NCBI GenBank assembly: GCA_016211105.1
Contig: JACQSX010000034.1
Coordinates: forward strand, 1 to 64,000
Direction: 5' to 3'
Source of the DNA: Acidobacteriota bacterium
GTDB lineage: Bacteria > Acidobacteriota > UBA6911 > JACQSX01
DNA: 64,000 bases
The notes under the pieces are model-generated. The model saw only the letters and a list, made by a program, of their open reading frames with translations, had not been told where the DNA came from and made no database searches. Below are positions 49,204 through 56,823 of the stretch, in pieces. A program made the position numbers and the translations under genes. How positions within the stretch are numbered: the first letter of the stretch is position 1; every line of letters begins with the position of its first letter.

Positions 49204-49739
49204 TTATGTGTTCCTTTCAAGACAACAACGAGGAAACCTCCCACCAATACGCCCCAGGTCAGCCCCAGGCTCACTGGGAGAAGACGATTAGGGCTGACGA
49301 TGAATTCCCCGAGCATGAAGGGGTGTAGAAAACCGCAGGTCATGGAACAGCGGTAGCGGAATTTCCCTTCCCGATCCGCGGTAAATGCGACCTCGTCGAT
49401 AACTTTCAACTTGCCCGGCTGACTCGGTTTTCGCCACTCCACACTTGGGTGCATTGGAGGGATGCTGACGTCGAGGTCATACCCCTCCAGATAGAAGCCG
49501 TGAGTGACATCTTCAGAAACAAAGCGTAGCCGAACCCTATCACCCCGGTTCACCCGAATGATTTTGGGATCGTATCCGTAGCGATGAGCGCGCACAGTGA
49601 TCGATCGTTCTTTAGGCGCAGGCGCGGCGGGCGCCAGCACGAAGCCCAAAGTTCCAAGGCCTGATACAACTGCCAGGAAGAGCGCCGCGTTCCACAACCG
49701 GCCATGTCCGCTTCGGCCTCCTTTTTCTACGGGGTTCAT
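49200..49739 (-). CDS. Membrane CuA-type cupredoxin
   Basis: A 179-residue protein with an N-terminal helix (about 15-38), a periplasmic cupredoxin domain and a C-terminal helix (about 152-175). All CuA ligands are present: H80 in DVTHGFYLEGY, then C131, C135, H139 and M142 in CSMTCGFLHPFM. This is the electron-entry domain of oxidase subunit II without the rest of that protein. GAGGAGG before ATG 49739 sets the start; an upstream in-frame extension is unlikely. It is the second CuA protein of the operon. Confidence 0.88.
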   Translation of the reverse strand: MNPVEKGGRSGHGRLWNAALFLAVVSGLGTLGFVLAPAAPAPKERSITVRAHRYGYDPKIIRVNRGDRVRLRFVSEDVTHGFYLEGYDLDVSIPPMHPSVEWRKPSQPGKLKVIDEVAFTADREGKFRYRCSMTCGFLHPFMLGEFIVSPNRLLPVSLGLTWGVLVGGFLVVVLKGTHK

Positions 49740-49793
49740 AATCTGTTCCTCCTCTCTCCATCTAGCGGCCGCCAATTGGCTGCACCGAGGCCT

Positions 49794-50396
49794 TTAAAAC
49801 GTGACCTCAATCTTCGCCTCCTGCCCCGCCGTGACCTGAACAGCGAAGGGTTTTCCCAACTGAATCGGCTTAAGACGCTCGTTCCACACCTTGAGCTTCC
49901 ATGCTCCCGCTGGGACATTGGGGATGCGAAACTTACCCGCTTCGTCTACTACAGCAAAACTAGGAGTCTTGAGTACCACCACGTAAGCGATCATCTCAGG
50001 GTGAAGCTTGCACAGTTGGGTATAAACTCCTGGTTGCTTAAAGGTGTAGCTCCGTTTCCCCTTCCCCCAGGTTCCCAAATCATATTTCTCCCCGTCGGGT
50101 GAGAAGACGTTGTGATCAAAGCCGTCGTTGTTTAGAAACTCCACGGTGGTGCCAACCAAGACCGGCAGGACGCCAGGTAAAAATGTCTTTTGCTTTTGGG
50201 TGATGGTTGGGTTGATGGCTGGAGGCGTGAGCTTCTGATCGGGAATTCCTTCCAGATAAACCAGGGTTGGGAATCTCTTGGCCGACGGGTCATTGACAGC
50301 ACCCGAAACGATCCCCGTCCCGCCATCCGCAAAAACCGTTGAGAAGAGACCCAGCAATAAAGGGAGAACCAGCCCTGGGCGTGTTCCGATTCGCAT
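49794..50396 (-). CDS. Plastocyanin-like blue copper protein
   Basis: A 200-residue secreted protein: signal peptide (1-23), type 1 copper domain, then a small carboxypeptidase-regulatory-like beta domain (about 145-200). Copper ligands are H95 (DHNVFSPDG), C129, H132 and M135 (CKLHPEM). The protein is very similar to the N-terminal two-thirds of the next gene upstream in the operon. AAAGGAG precedes ATG 50396. Probably a mobile periplasmic electron carrier. Confidence 0.9.
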   Translation of the reverse strand: MRIGTRPGLVLPLLLGLFSTVFADGGTGIVSGAVNDPSAKRFPTLVYLEGIPDQKLTPPAINPTITQKQKTFLPGVLPVLVGTTVEFLNNDGFDHNVFSPDGEKYDLGTWGKGKRSYTFKQPGVYTQLCKLHPEMIAYVVVLKTPSFAVVDEAGKFRIPNVPAGAWKLKVWNERLKPIQLGKPFAVQVTAGQEAKIEVTF

Positions 50397-50450
50397 ATCT
50401 AAACTCCTTTCTGAATTAGTAAACTGAACTACTAACACTTTTGGTCATGG

Positions 50451-51545
50451 TCATGGTTCCTTTTCCTCCCAGGGCTGAAGCGTCAGCAGGTAGGCAATCA
50501 AAGCATCGATATCCGCTTTTGACAGGATCGAATCCCAAGTAGGCATCGCCAGCGGAGGAGTTGGCCCTCTGGAGTTCTTCTTTCCAGGGTGGCTTCCGTT
50601 GCGGATGACGTCTCGCGCCGAGCGATATTGCGCAAGGAAGACGTTAAAGCGAGGCACCGGTGGCGACTCGGTAAGGCTCTCAAGATCCCGACCCTGCTCC
50701 AACTGCTCAACAATTGCCTCGACATCTTCAGGATCGAATAGCATTAACCTTTCGGCCAGAGTATTCAATGCAGGGACAAGCCCTGCCACGTAATTCTTGT
50801 TAGGTACACCTCGACCCCCTTCCGGACCGTGGCACAAGAAGCACCCTTTCTGGCGGAAGAGCCAGGCTCCCCGCTGCACCAGGCTCGCGCCGGCGGGCGG
50901 CGGGGGCTCAAGCCAATACTTCCTCACACCGGTTGGCAAAGAAGCGACGGGGATGTCTATTTTCGCTTCCTGTGCTGTAGCGACCTTAACGGGGTATGAC
51001 TTGCTCAACTGGCTGGGCGCGAGACGCTCGTTCCAGACCTTCAACTTCCACTCTCCTGCCGGAACGTTGAGAATGCGATAGCGACCCACTTCATCCGCCA
51101 CAGCAAAGTACGGGGTCTTGACTACTACTACATACGCAACCATTTGAGGATGAAGAGAGCAGACTTGAGTGTAGACTCCCGCTCGCTTGAAGGTATAACT
51201 TCGTTTCTTCCCTTGGTCCCAGCTCCCGAGATCGTACTTCTCACCATCGGGCGAAAACAGGTTATGTTTTCGGCGGTCGCTGTTCAGGAAATCCACAGTG
51301 GTCCCCACCAGGACCGGCAGGGCACGCGGGAAAAAGCTCTTGCGCTGATGTGCAATGGTTGGGTTCACATGAGGCGGTGTGAACTCTTGATCGGAAATTT
51401 CGTCAATGTAGACAATTGTCGGGTACGTCTTGACCCAGGGATGCTGGACTGTCCCAGCCACAGTGGTCGTGTTGTCTCCAATGAGGGTAGCTGGAAAACC
51501 TCCCACTACCAGAATGAGGAGCCCTACCGATATGATTGTCCGCAT
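50451..51545 (-). CDS. Plastocyanin-cytochrome c fusion protein
   Basis: A 364-residue secreted protein. It has a signal peptide (1-23), a type 1 copper domain with H94, C129, H132 and M135, a regulatory-like beta domain (about 145-200) and a c-type cytochrome domain with CFLCH at 235-239. The copper part matches the plastocyanin of the next gene; the heme part matches the CuA-heme protein. The fusion would move electrons between copper and heme inside one chain. AGGAG precedes ATG 51545. Confidence 0.9.
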   Translation of the reverse strand: MRTIISVGLLILVVGGFPATLIGDNTTTVAGTVQHPWVKTYPTIVYIDEISDQEFTPPHVNPTIAHQRKSFFPRALPVLVGTTVDFLNSDRRKHNLFSPDGEKYDLGSWDQGKKRSYTFKRAGVYTQVCSLHPQMVAYVVVVKTPYFAVADEVGRYRILNVPAGEWKLKVWNERLAPSQLSKSYPVKVATAQEAKIDIPVASLPTGVRKYWLEPPPPAGASLVQRGAWLFRQKGCFLCHGPEGGRGVPNKNYVAGLVPALNTLAERLMLFDPEDVEAIVEQLEQGRDLESLTESPPVPRFNVFLAQYRSARDVIRNGSHPGKKNSRGPTPPLAMPTWDSILSKADIDALIAYLLTLQPWEEKEP

Positions 51546-51562
51546 CTTCCTTACTCCTCTTC

Positions 51563-54280
51563 CTAGAAGCGGTAGCCGATAGTCATGGCAAGCATCCGGG
51601 CGGTGTAGGGGCGGATTTGCGCGCCCAGATAGACGGCCCTTTGCGCTATCAGGGGATCAACGTCTCCCATGTAAGGCTGAATGTCGTCGGTGCGGAAATC
51701 TGTGATATGGAATTGCTCAAAAACATATCCGAGCTTAACAAAATATCCTTTGCTGAACCGGTACCGAAGAGAAGCCTCCAGGGGATGGAGCGAATCCTTG
51801 ATATCGGGAAAATCCGCCGCCTTCGCGTCCGCATTCTCAAACACAGCACCGCCTTTGGGAGTCACGGGATTGGAAGCATGCATTTCGCCAATTGCCTGGG
51901 AGTAGTTCCACACCAGATGCAAATCGAGCTTCTCAGAGATCAGAGGCGTGTCCATCCCGATCCTGAAGGTATCCACGAAGTCTTCGTTCCTTCCCACCCA
52001 GTCATAGGTCGGGTTGTCGATCCGAAGCGTAAAATCTGGAAGAAAGGGTCGATAACGTGAGCGCTGTTGGGCGAAGAACTGCTCGTGCATGTAGCTGGCA
52101 AAGAAGAGCGCTCCTCCCTCTATCGGGCTCCAGGAGACATCGACGCCGGCGGCCCAGTTCTTGCTCTTCTGCAGGCCAAAGGGGGAGTTCTTGTAGTTAT
52201 CTTTCCTAAGGCTCAGAGTGGGGGTAAACGTCACCGTCTGGAAGAAAGTGAATTGCGGTAGGAGATCCGCCCGGTCACGATCCCGGTCAGCCAGGTCGTA
52301 CTGTCGAATCAGGGGGGACTGCGCCGTTCCATTCGGGACCAGCCTGGCGAACTCCGCCGCTGTCACGGCGCTCGCCAAATGGGCGAAGGTGTTGTAGGCG
52401 CTGATTCGGCGCCAGGAGCGCGCGTAGGAGGCACGCAGGGCAAGCCAGTCAAAAGGAGTATACTCCACCGACACTCTTGGCGTCTGCTCGTCGCTCACGG
52501 GGACCTCGCGCTGGCGCTGGTCGCGGTTCCACCGCTCCCACTCATAGCCTACCTTAACAGAGAGCGGCAACAGCGGCCGCCACCCTACTTCCGTGCCGGC
52601 GTTATGCTTGGTGTAGCTGAAGCGGGAACTCGTGACTCTGTCAATTGCTTCAGTTCTGAGAACGGAATCGGTGCTCACCCAGCCCGGGAAAGTGAGGTTG
52701 GGCGTCCGATCGTCAAAATCGTAGAGGCGGTAGCGCGCTTTCATCGAGACATTCCGCAGTGGATGGATCGTGAACTGGAGATTCAACAGCCGCGTGTGGA
52801 CATCGCCACGGAGACTCTCGGCCGGAAGGACCAGGGCGGGGGAATTGGAGATAGCCGAATTGATGGTGGGGGGGATGAAGCGGTCGTTCTGGAAGCCCAG
52901 GCCATACGAGAAGGTGCTCGTCAGGCGGCTCCGCCAGGGGAGATTCAGCGCTCCGGTAATGCTACCGACGTGGGCGCTATTGCTCGGAGCCAGAGCATGC
53001 CGGCCCCGGGCGGGACCGAGGTCGGCATTGTCATCCCGCCGAAGGTATTGGTCCCAAACCAGAGTGTCCAGATCGTTCCGAAAGAGTGAGAGATTATAGC
53101 TGAATTGGAGCTGCCCCCGCTCCCTCGCCAGCCCGGCCGAAAGCTGCAGATCGTGGATGGTCTGCTCGATCGGCTCAAGCAGCTCGTTAGCAAAGCCGGT
53201 AAGGGCCCCAATGGGACGCTCCCCTTCTTTGCGAGTGCGAGTGTACTCATACTGCAGGTCCCAATTCGGTGTGGGAGTGTGCTTCATCAGAAAACGCCCG
53301 ATGTTCCAACCGCCCTTCAAGTCAACGTCGGGAGCGCCGGCGAGAAATCGGTCAAGCAGAGGGGCCACTGCCACGCCGGTGCGAGCGGCTTGAATGGCAG
53401 ACCGCACCGCGGGATCCAGCTCAAAGACTCCCGGGCGGGTCTGTTTGTATAAGCTCCGGCCCGTATTGGAAAAGACATGGGGGATCTGATTCCATTCAAA
53501 CCTCCCCTCATAGAGACCGAGTCCCGAGACGCGGAAGAGGTAGTTCTGGTCGGCTTCCCTCGGCTGGCGAGCCCGGAGTTCAGTGAAGTATCTTCCCTCC
53601 TTCCCCTCGAGCTGGAAGTGGAGACCCTCCACGAAAAGCCCAGGAGGGATGTCTCGATACTCTTCGAATTTGCCGCGGTTTTTCTCGGACGGACGTTCCA
53701 GAAATGCCCGCCCTCCCAACTGTACCTCACCAAACTTGAACAGGAGAATTTGCTTTTTCTCCCTTGCTTGGGGAGGAAGGAGATTCTGTGGGTTGTTTAC
53801 GCCTGCGGATTTCTTCGCCGATACCTCGTCCCTTGCTTTCCTGACGCCAGGGGGTTGATCGGGAGCATCTACAATGTTAGTGGAACCGCAAAAGCAGAGG
53901 TCTTTATTCGGCGCTGCTACCCTATTGATGCTGGGCAACTTCCCCCCGGGCATACTGGCGTCAAGGCAGCCGGTTCTCGCGCATTCTGTGTCTATGCTGA
54001 TTTGCAGGAGGGTAAAGTTCTCAATTCCTCTCGCGTTCAACGGCAGCGTCCAGAGTTTCTGAAGATCCGGCAAGCCCGAGATGGTGACGCCGCCGGTGTT
54101 CGCGTGTGTGGTCCCACCGGCGGCCACCTGCTCGGCAGGCCCCTTTACTGCCGGCAGAACCACCCCGGTTTCGTTCGAGACACCGCCCCATGGACTTCCC
54201 GCACTTTGTCCATAACTGGCGGCTACCATGACGGTGACCAACAACCACTCTCTCAGCACAAGTCCGAACGCGCGTTTCAT
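51563..54280 (-). CDS. MtrB/PioB-family outer-membrane beta-barrel
   Basis: A 905-residue secreted protein. The signal peptide is about residues 1-25 (MKRAFGLVLREWLLVTVMVAASYG). An N-terminal plug-like region with a CxC pair (LCFCGS) follows. From about residue 200 there are alternating aromatic/polar strands typical of a large porin, ending in aromatic F (MLAMTIGYRF). Together with the decaheme gene eight bases upstream this is the MtrA-MtrB arrangement, in which the barrel sheathes the cytochrome across the outer membrane. AGGAG five bases before ATG 54280 fixes the start. Confidence 0.88.
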   Translation of the reverse strand: MKRAFGLVLREWLLVTVMVAASYGQSAGSPWGGVSNETGVVLPAVKGPAEQVAAGGTTHANTGGVTISGLPDLQKLWTLPLNARGIENFTLLQISIDTECARTGCLDASMPGGKLPSINRVAAPNKDLCFCGSTNIVDAPDQPPGVRKARDEVSAKKSAGVNNPQNLLPPQAREKKQILLFKFGEVQLGGRAFLERPSEKNRGKFEEYRDIPPGLFVEGLHFQLEGKEGRYFTELRARQPREADQNYLFRVSGLGLYEGRFEWNQIPHVFSNTGRSLYKQTRPGVFELDPAVRSAIQAARTGVAVAPLLDRFLAGAPDVDLKGGWNIGRFLMKHTPTPNWDLQYEYTRTRKEGERPIGALTGFANELLEPIEQTIHDLQLSAGLARERGQLQFSYNLSLFRNDLDTLVWDQYLRRDDNADLGPARGRHALAPSNSAHVGSITGALNLPWRSRLTSTFSYGLGFQNDRFIPPTINSAISNSPALVLPAESLRGDVHTRLLNLQFTIHPLRNVSMKARYRLYDFDDRTPNLTFPGWVSTDSVLRTEAIDRVTSSRFSYTKHNAGTEVGWRPLLPLSVKVGYEWERWNRDQRQREVPVSDEQTPRVSVEYTPFDWLALRASYARSWRRISAYNTFAHLASAVTAAEFARLVPNGTAQSPLIRQYDLADRDRDRADLLPQFTFFQTVTFTPTLSLRKDNYKNSPFGLQKSKNWAAGVDVSWSPIEGGALFFASYMHEQFFAQQRSRYRPFLPDFTLRIDNPTYDWVGRNEDFVDTFRIGMDTPLISEKLDLHLVWNYSQAIGEMHASNPVTPKGGAVFENADAKAADFPDIKDSLHPLEASLRYRFSKGYFVKLGYVFEQFHITDFRTDDIQPYMGDVDPLIAQRAVYLGAQIRPYTARMLAMTIGYRF

Positions 54281-54287
54281 ATCGCTC

Positions 54288-55265
54288 CTATCTCTGGAAC
54301 AGGCGCGTGGCCGAAGGGTGGTTAGAGCCATGGATTTGGCTATGGCAGTTGGTGCAGGAGCGATTGAAAACGTATGCGCTGTCGGGAGTGTGAGGCTGGG
54401 TCCGGTGTTCGGTCACCATATGACACTGCTGGCAAAGACGAGGCTTGGAGACCTTAAGCATCTTCTCGTGGTTTGAACCATGAGCTTCGTGGCAGTTCAT
54501 GCAGCTCTCCGTTACTGGCGCGTGCTCCCAAAGGAAGGGGCCGCGTTTTTCCGCATGGCATTTGTAGCAGTTTTCGTTGACAGAGTTGGCCTTCAAGAGC
54601 TTCTCGGTCACCGTGCCGTGCGGATCGTGGCAACTGGTACAGTCCATCTTCCCCTCACGAAGGGGCATGTGGGAGGAGCGCATCAGTTGGGCTCGCTGCT
54701 GGATGTGGCACCGGCCGCACGTCTCAATCACCGTTGCCTTGACAAGTTGGGAGCGGTCCGGCACGTTGGCAGTGGCGGCAAATTGGGAGTCGGAGACGAC
54801 GTTGGCCTCAGCCAGGTGGGAGCGGTCCGAAATGTTTTTCATGATCGTGTGGCAATCGGTGCACGCGAGATTACGCGACTCGTGTGGACTTCCCTGCCAG
54901 TAAAGCCGAGCGGTCTTCTCATGGCAGCGGAGGCACACGGCATTTCGCTGCTCCACAGGCGTCGGATCCTCCTTGGTAAAAGATATGAATCCTTCCACGC
55001 CCTTCCTGCCCCCAGTCTCGACGTGGCCTTGGGCTGGGCCGTGGCAGGTTTCGCAGCCGAGCGCTTCCTTGTCGTTTCGCGGGTGTTTGAAAAAAAGCTT
55101 TCCCATAGCGGTGGCCGAGAAACTCTGGAATTGCTGGGGATGGCAGAGCTTGCAGGGTTCGACCCCTCCCACATAGTCCTCCTGACCTTGGGGCTGGGCC
55201 GAAGTGGAGGAAGGGAAAAATAGCAGGGCAAAGAGAACGACGACAGGAACTCCAACCAGTAACAT
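54288..55265 (-). CDS. Decaheme c-type cytochrome, MtrA/DmsE family
   Basis: A 325-residue periplasmic cytochrome with signal peptide MLLVGVPVVVLFALLFFPSSTSAQ and ten CXXCH sites: CKLCH, CETCH, CLRCH, CTDCH, CGRCH, CTSCH, CYKCH, CMNCH, CQQCH and CTNCH. Ten hemes in about 300 residues match MtrA/PioA/DmsE. Between hemes 4 and 5 there is an extra stretch of about three 12-residue imperfect repeats (DRSHLAEANV, DSQFAATANV, DRSQLVKATV). The ATG at 55265 gives a clean signal peptide with GGAGAGGG upstream. It is the first gene of the operon. Confidence 0.92.
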   Translation of the reverse strand: MLLVGVPVVVLFALLFFPSSTSAQPQGQEDYVGGVEPCKLCHPQQFQSFSATAMGKLFFKHPRNDKEALGCETCHGPAQGHVETGGRKGVEGFISFTKEDPTPVEQRNAVCLRCHEKTARLYWQGSPHESRNLACTDCHTIMKNISDRSHLAEANVVSDSQFAATANVPDRSQLVKATVIETCGRCHIQQRAQLMRSSHMPLREGKMDCTSCHDPHGTVTEKLLKANSVNENCYKCHAEKRGPFLWEHAPVTESCMNCHEAHGSNHEKMLKVSKPRLCQQCHMVTEHRTQPHTPDSAYVFNRSCTNCHSQIHGSNHPSATRLFQR

Positions 55266-55366
55266 GCGCGACCCTCTCCGAGCGATTTCTCCAGCAACCT
55301 CTTTGGATTGAGGACAGGACAGATCCGCTTGCAACATCAGCCTTTGTTTCATTAATGACGCATGAC

Positions 55367-55381
55367 GCAAACAACACACCA
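55367..55381 (-). promoter_or_regulatory. Candidate sigma-54 promoter of the decaheme operon
   Basis: On the minus strand TGGTGTGTTGTTTGC has TGG at -24 and TTGC at -12 in the correct register (GG at 55380/55379, GC at 55368/55367). The middle of the -24 box is degenerate. Transcription would begin near 55355, about 90 bases before ATG 55265. TGGGACA sites lie about 165-290 bases further upstream. Confidence 0.5.
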
Positions 55382-55518
55382 GCCGCCGACTGAGCAAGCG
55401 GCACTCCAAAAACTCGGCTCGATTCAGGGAAGCGCGGTATCGGTCATGGAATCAGTTAGTTAAAAGAGTTTTTGGCTTTCAGTCGCCATGGGTGTATTTT
55501 TGCAACAGTTGTTCCCCG

Positions 55519-55646
55519 TTTGTCCCACGGTTCGACGGTGTGAAATCAACGCGCGGTGATCTCGCCTCATAAGCCCCATCAGCAAACGTCATTGCATTTA
55601 TGAGCAGCTAGTGTCGTGGGACAAAAGCGCACACCCCTGGGACATT
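55519..55646. promoter_or_regulatory. TGGGACA activator sites upstream of the decaheme operon
   Basis: Three copies: TTTGTCCCA (55519-55527, minus orientation), TGGGACAAA within GTGGGACAAAAGCGCACAC (55616-55634), and TGGGACATT (55638-55646). The last two are spaced 21 bases, about two helical turns. The 19-base sequence recurs exactly, inverted, at 60263-60281. Distance and pairing are typical of binding sites for sigma-54 activators. Confidence 0.6.
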
Positions 55647-55914
55647 TCCCCAATGGCGCTCCTTTCCCTCGTGCTACGTTTGGCGATGATCACGACGCCA
55701 GTGGCTCTTGTTGTTCCCTATTGGTGATGACTGACTTGGAGGATAGACACTAGCAGGGGGCGGCCAGACAGTGGCCCAGGGCACAGCGCGACAGTGCCGA
55801 GCCCCTGGGAAGCTCCTTTCGTCAATTGCCTGGGGATATCAAGGGCGCAAAAGCCGTTGGCTAGTTATAGTTAGGTCGGCAGGCGAAGGATGTATTCGCG
55901 AGGGGCCGGTTTTA

Positions 55915-56598
55915 CTACCGACGGGCCAGCAATAGGCCCCACCACGCGGAAATCGAAGCCCAAAGTCTGCGCTGTGATTGATCAGGTTCCTTGCTGGCGG
56001 TGTCCCGGGAAACCTTAAAATCGACTCTCTGCTTCTTTGATCCCAGGTCGATCGTACTGCGCTCGATTACCTTGCCTTCGTACCAAGCCTGCAAGGTATA
56101 GCGCCCGGGTGGCACATTGGAAATTCTATATTCCCCTTTGGCATCGGTCAGAGCAAAAAAGGGATTTTCTTTAACCAGGATGTAGGCGTATTGCCGGCTA
56201 TGTTGGGCGCAGCGTACTTCGATCACACCGGCGTGGTCGAAGGTGATCGTTGTCGGTTTGCCAGCTTCCAACCGCAGCACAAAGTTCGCTGCTGGTGAAG
56301 TGGAATAGACCCGGCACGGCATGCCATCGCTGTTTTCAAAGCGCACGGTTGAGCCTGTGCGCACCGCCAGCACATGCGGAACGAAATTTAAATTCCGATG
56401 GTCGATCGAGTGGACTATCGCGTCAGGCGGACCCTCCACCCGCAAGTCTTCAATCGAGATTACCACGTCGGCAACTGTATCTCCGGAGAAGATTACGTTG
56501 CCGGTAACCTCAGCGGCGCGTGCCGCTGAAGATAGCGCCACTAAAAGCACAAGACTCAACATTACGATTATGTCCCGAAGATGTCGCTCCACACTCAT
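55915..56598 (-). CDS. Cupredoxin-like protein with altered copper site
   Basis: A 227-residue secreted protein (signal peptide about 1-28) with the same copper-domain plus regulatory-like-domain layout as the plastocyanins of the neighbouring operon. The ligand set differs. The first His is replaced by C95 (DGMPCRVYS), C130 and H133 are kept, and the axial Met is Q136 (CAQHSRQ). Such a site might bind copper differently, as stellacyanin does with Gln, or not at all. GAGG precedes ATG 56598. It has its own sigma-54 promoter candidate. Confidence 0.82.
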   Translation of the reverse strand: MSVERHLRDIIVMLSLVLLVALSSAARAAEVTGNVIFSGDTVADVVISIEDLRVEGPPDAIVHSIDHRNLNFVPHVLAVRTGSTVRFENSDGMPCRVYSTSPAANFVLRLEAGKPTTITFDHAGVIEVRCAQHSRQYAYILVKENPFFALTDAKGEYRISNVPPGRYTLQAWYEGKVIERSTIDLGSKKQRVDFKVSRDTASKEPDQSQRRLWASISAWWGLLLARR

Positions 56599-56620
56599 TT
56601 CTCATCCTCACCTTGCACCA

Positions 56621-56636
56621 AGCAAGCGCAACGCCA
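56621..56636 (-). promoter_or_regulatory. Candidate sigma-54 promoter of the altered cupredoxin
   Basis: On the minus strand TGGCGTTGCGCTTGCT matches TGGC at -24 and TTGCT at -12, with correct spacing (GG 56635/56634, GC 56623/56622). Transcription would start near 56610, about 12 bases before ATG 56598, just including the ribosome-binding site. Confidence 0.55.
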
Positions 56637-56791
56637 GAGTACCGCTTGGATGACGCCGTGTCAACGAAATGAATCGGTTGGAGCGGTTCAAGAGAGCGAG
56701 CTTTCTGCGGCTTGTGACTATGAATTGTTCCTCCTCTGTCTCACCGGTTGACTGTCCAAAATAAAGCTGCAAACAAACCATCAAGATGGGC

Positions 56792-56818
56792 TGGGACAAA
56801 ATCGCCCACCGGGGGACA
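56792..56818 (+). promoter_or_regulatory. Paired TGGGACA sites upstream of the altered cupredoxin
   Basis: TGGGACAAA (56792-56800) and a second GGGACA (56813-56818) are 20 bases apart. They lie about 180-210 bases upstream of the predicted transcription start, between the cupredoxin gene and the response regulator stop. Confidence 0.5.
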
Positions 56819-56823
56819 CCAAA

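Larger units (their letters stand above)
55266..55914. other. Regulatory region between decaheme operon and cupredoxin gene
   Basis: No gene is visible in these 649 bases. They contain a sigma-54 promoter candidate for the decaheme operon and three TGGGACA-type sites (separate entries). The part nearest the cupredoxin stop (55740-55900) has several short GC-rich inverted segments but no clear terminator with a T run. Confidence 0.5.

Noticed and set aside
52379-54325. Two long plus-strand frames (236 and 282 residues) opposite the MtrB-like barrel gene
   Set aside because: The minus strand has signal peptide, strand pattern and operon position; the plus frames are Arg/Gly-rich shadows without motifs.
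46492-55265. Nitrous oxide reductase (nos) cluster
   Set aside because: CuA domains and a NosR-like protein suggested it, but there is no NosZ catalytic domain, no nosDFY/nosL, and the polyferredoxin lacks the FMN part of NosR.
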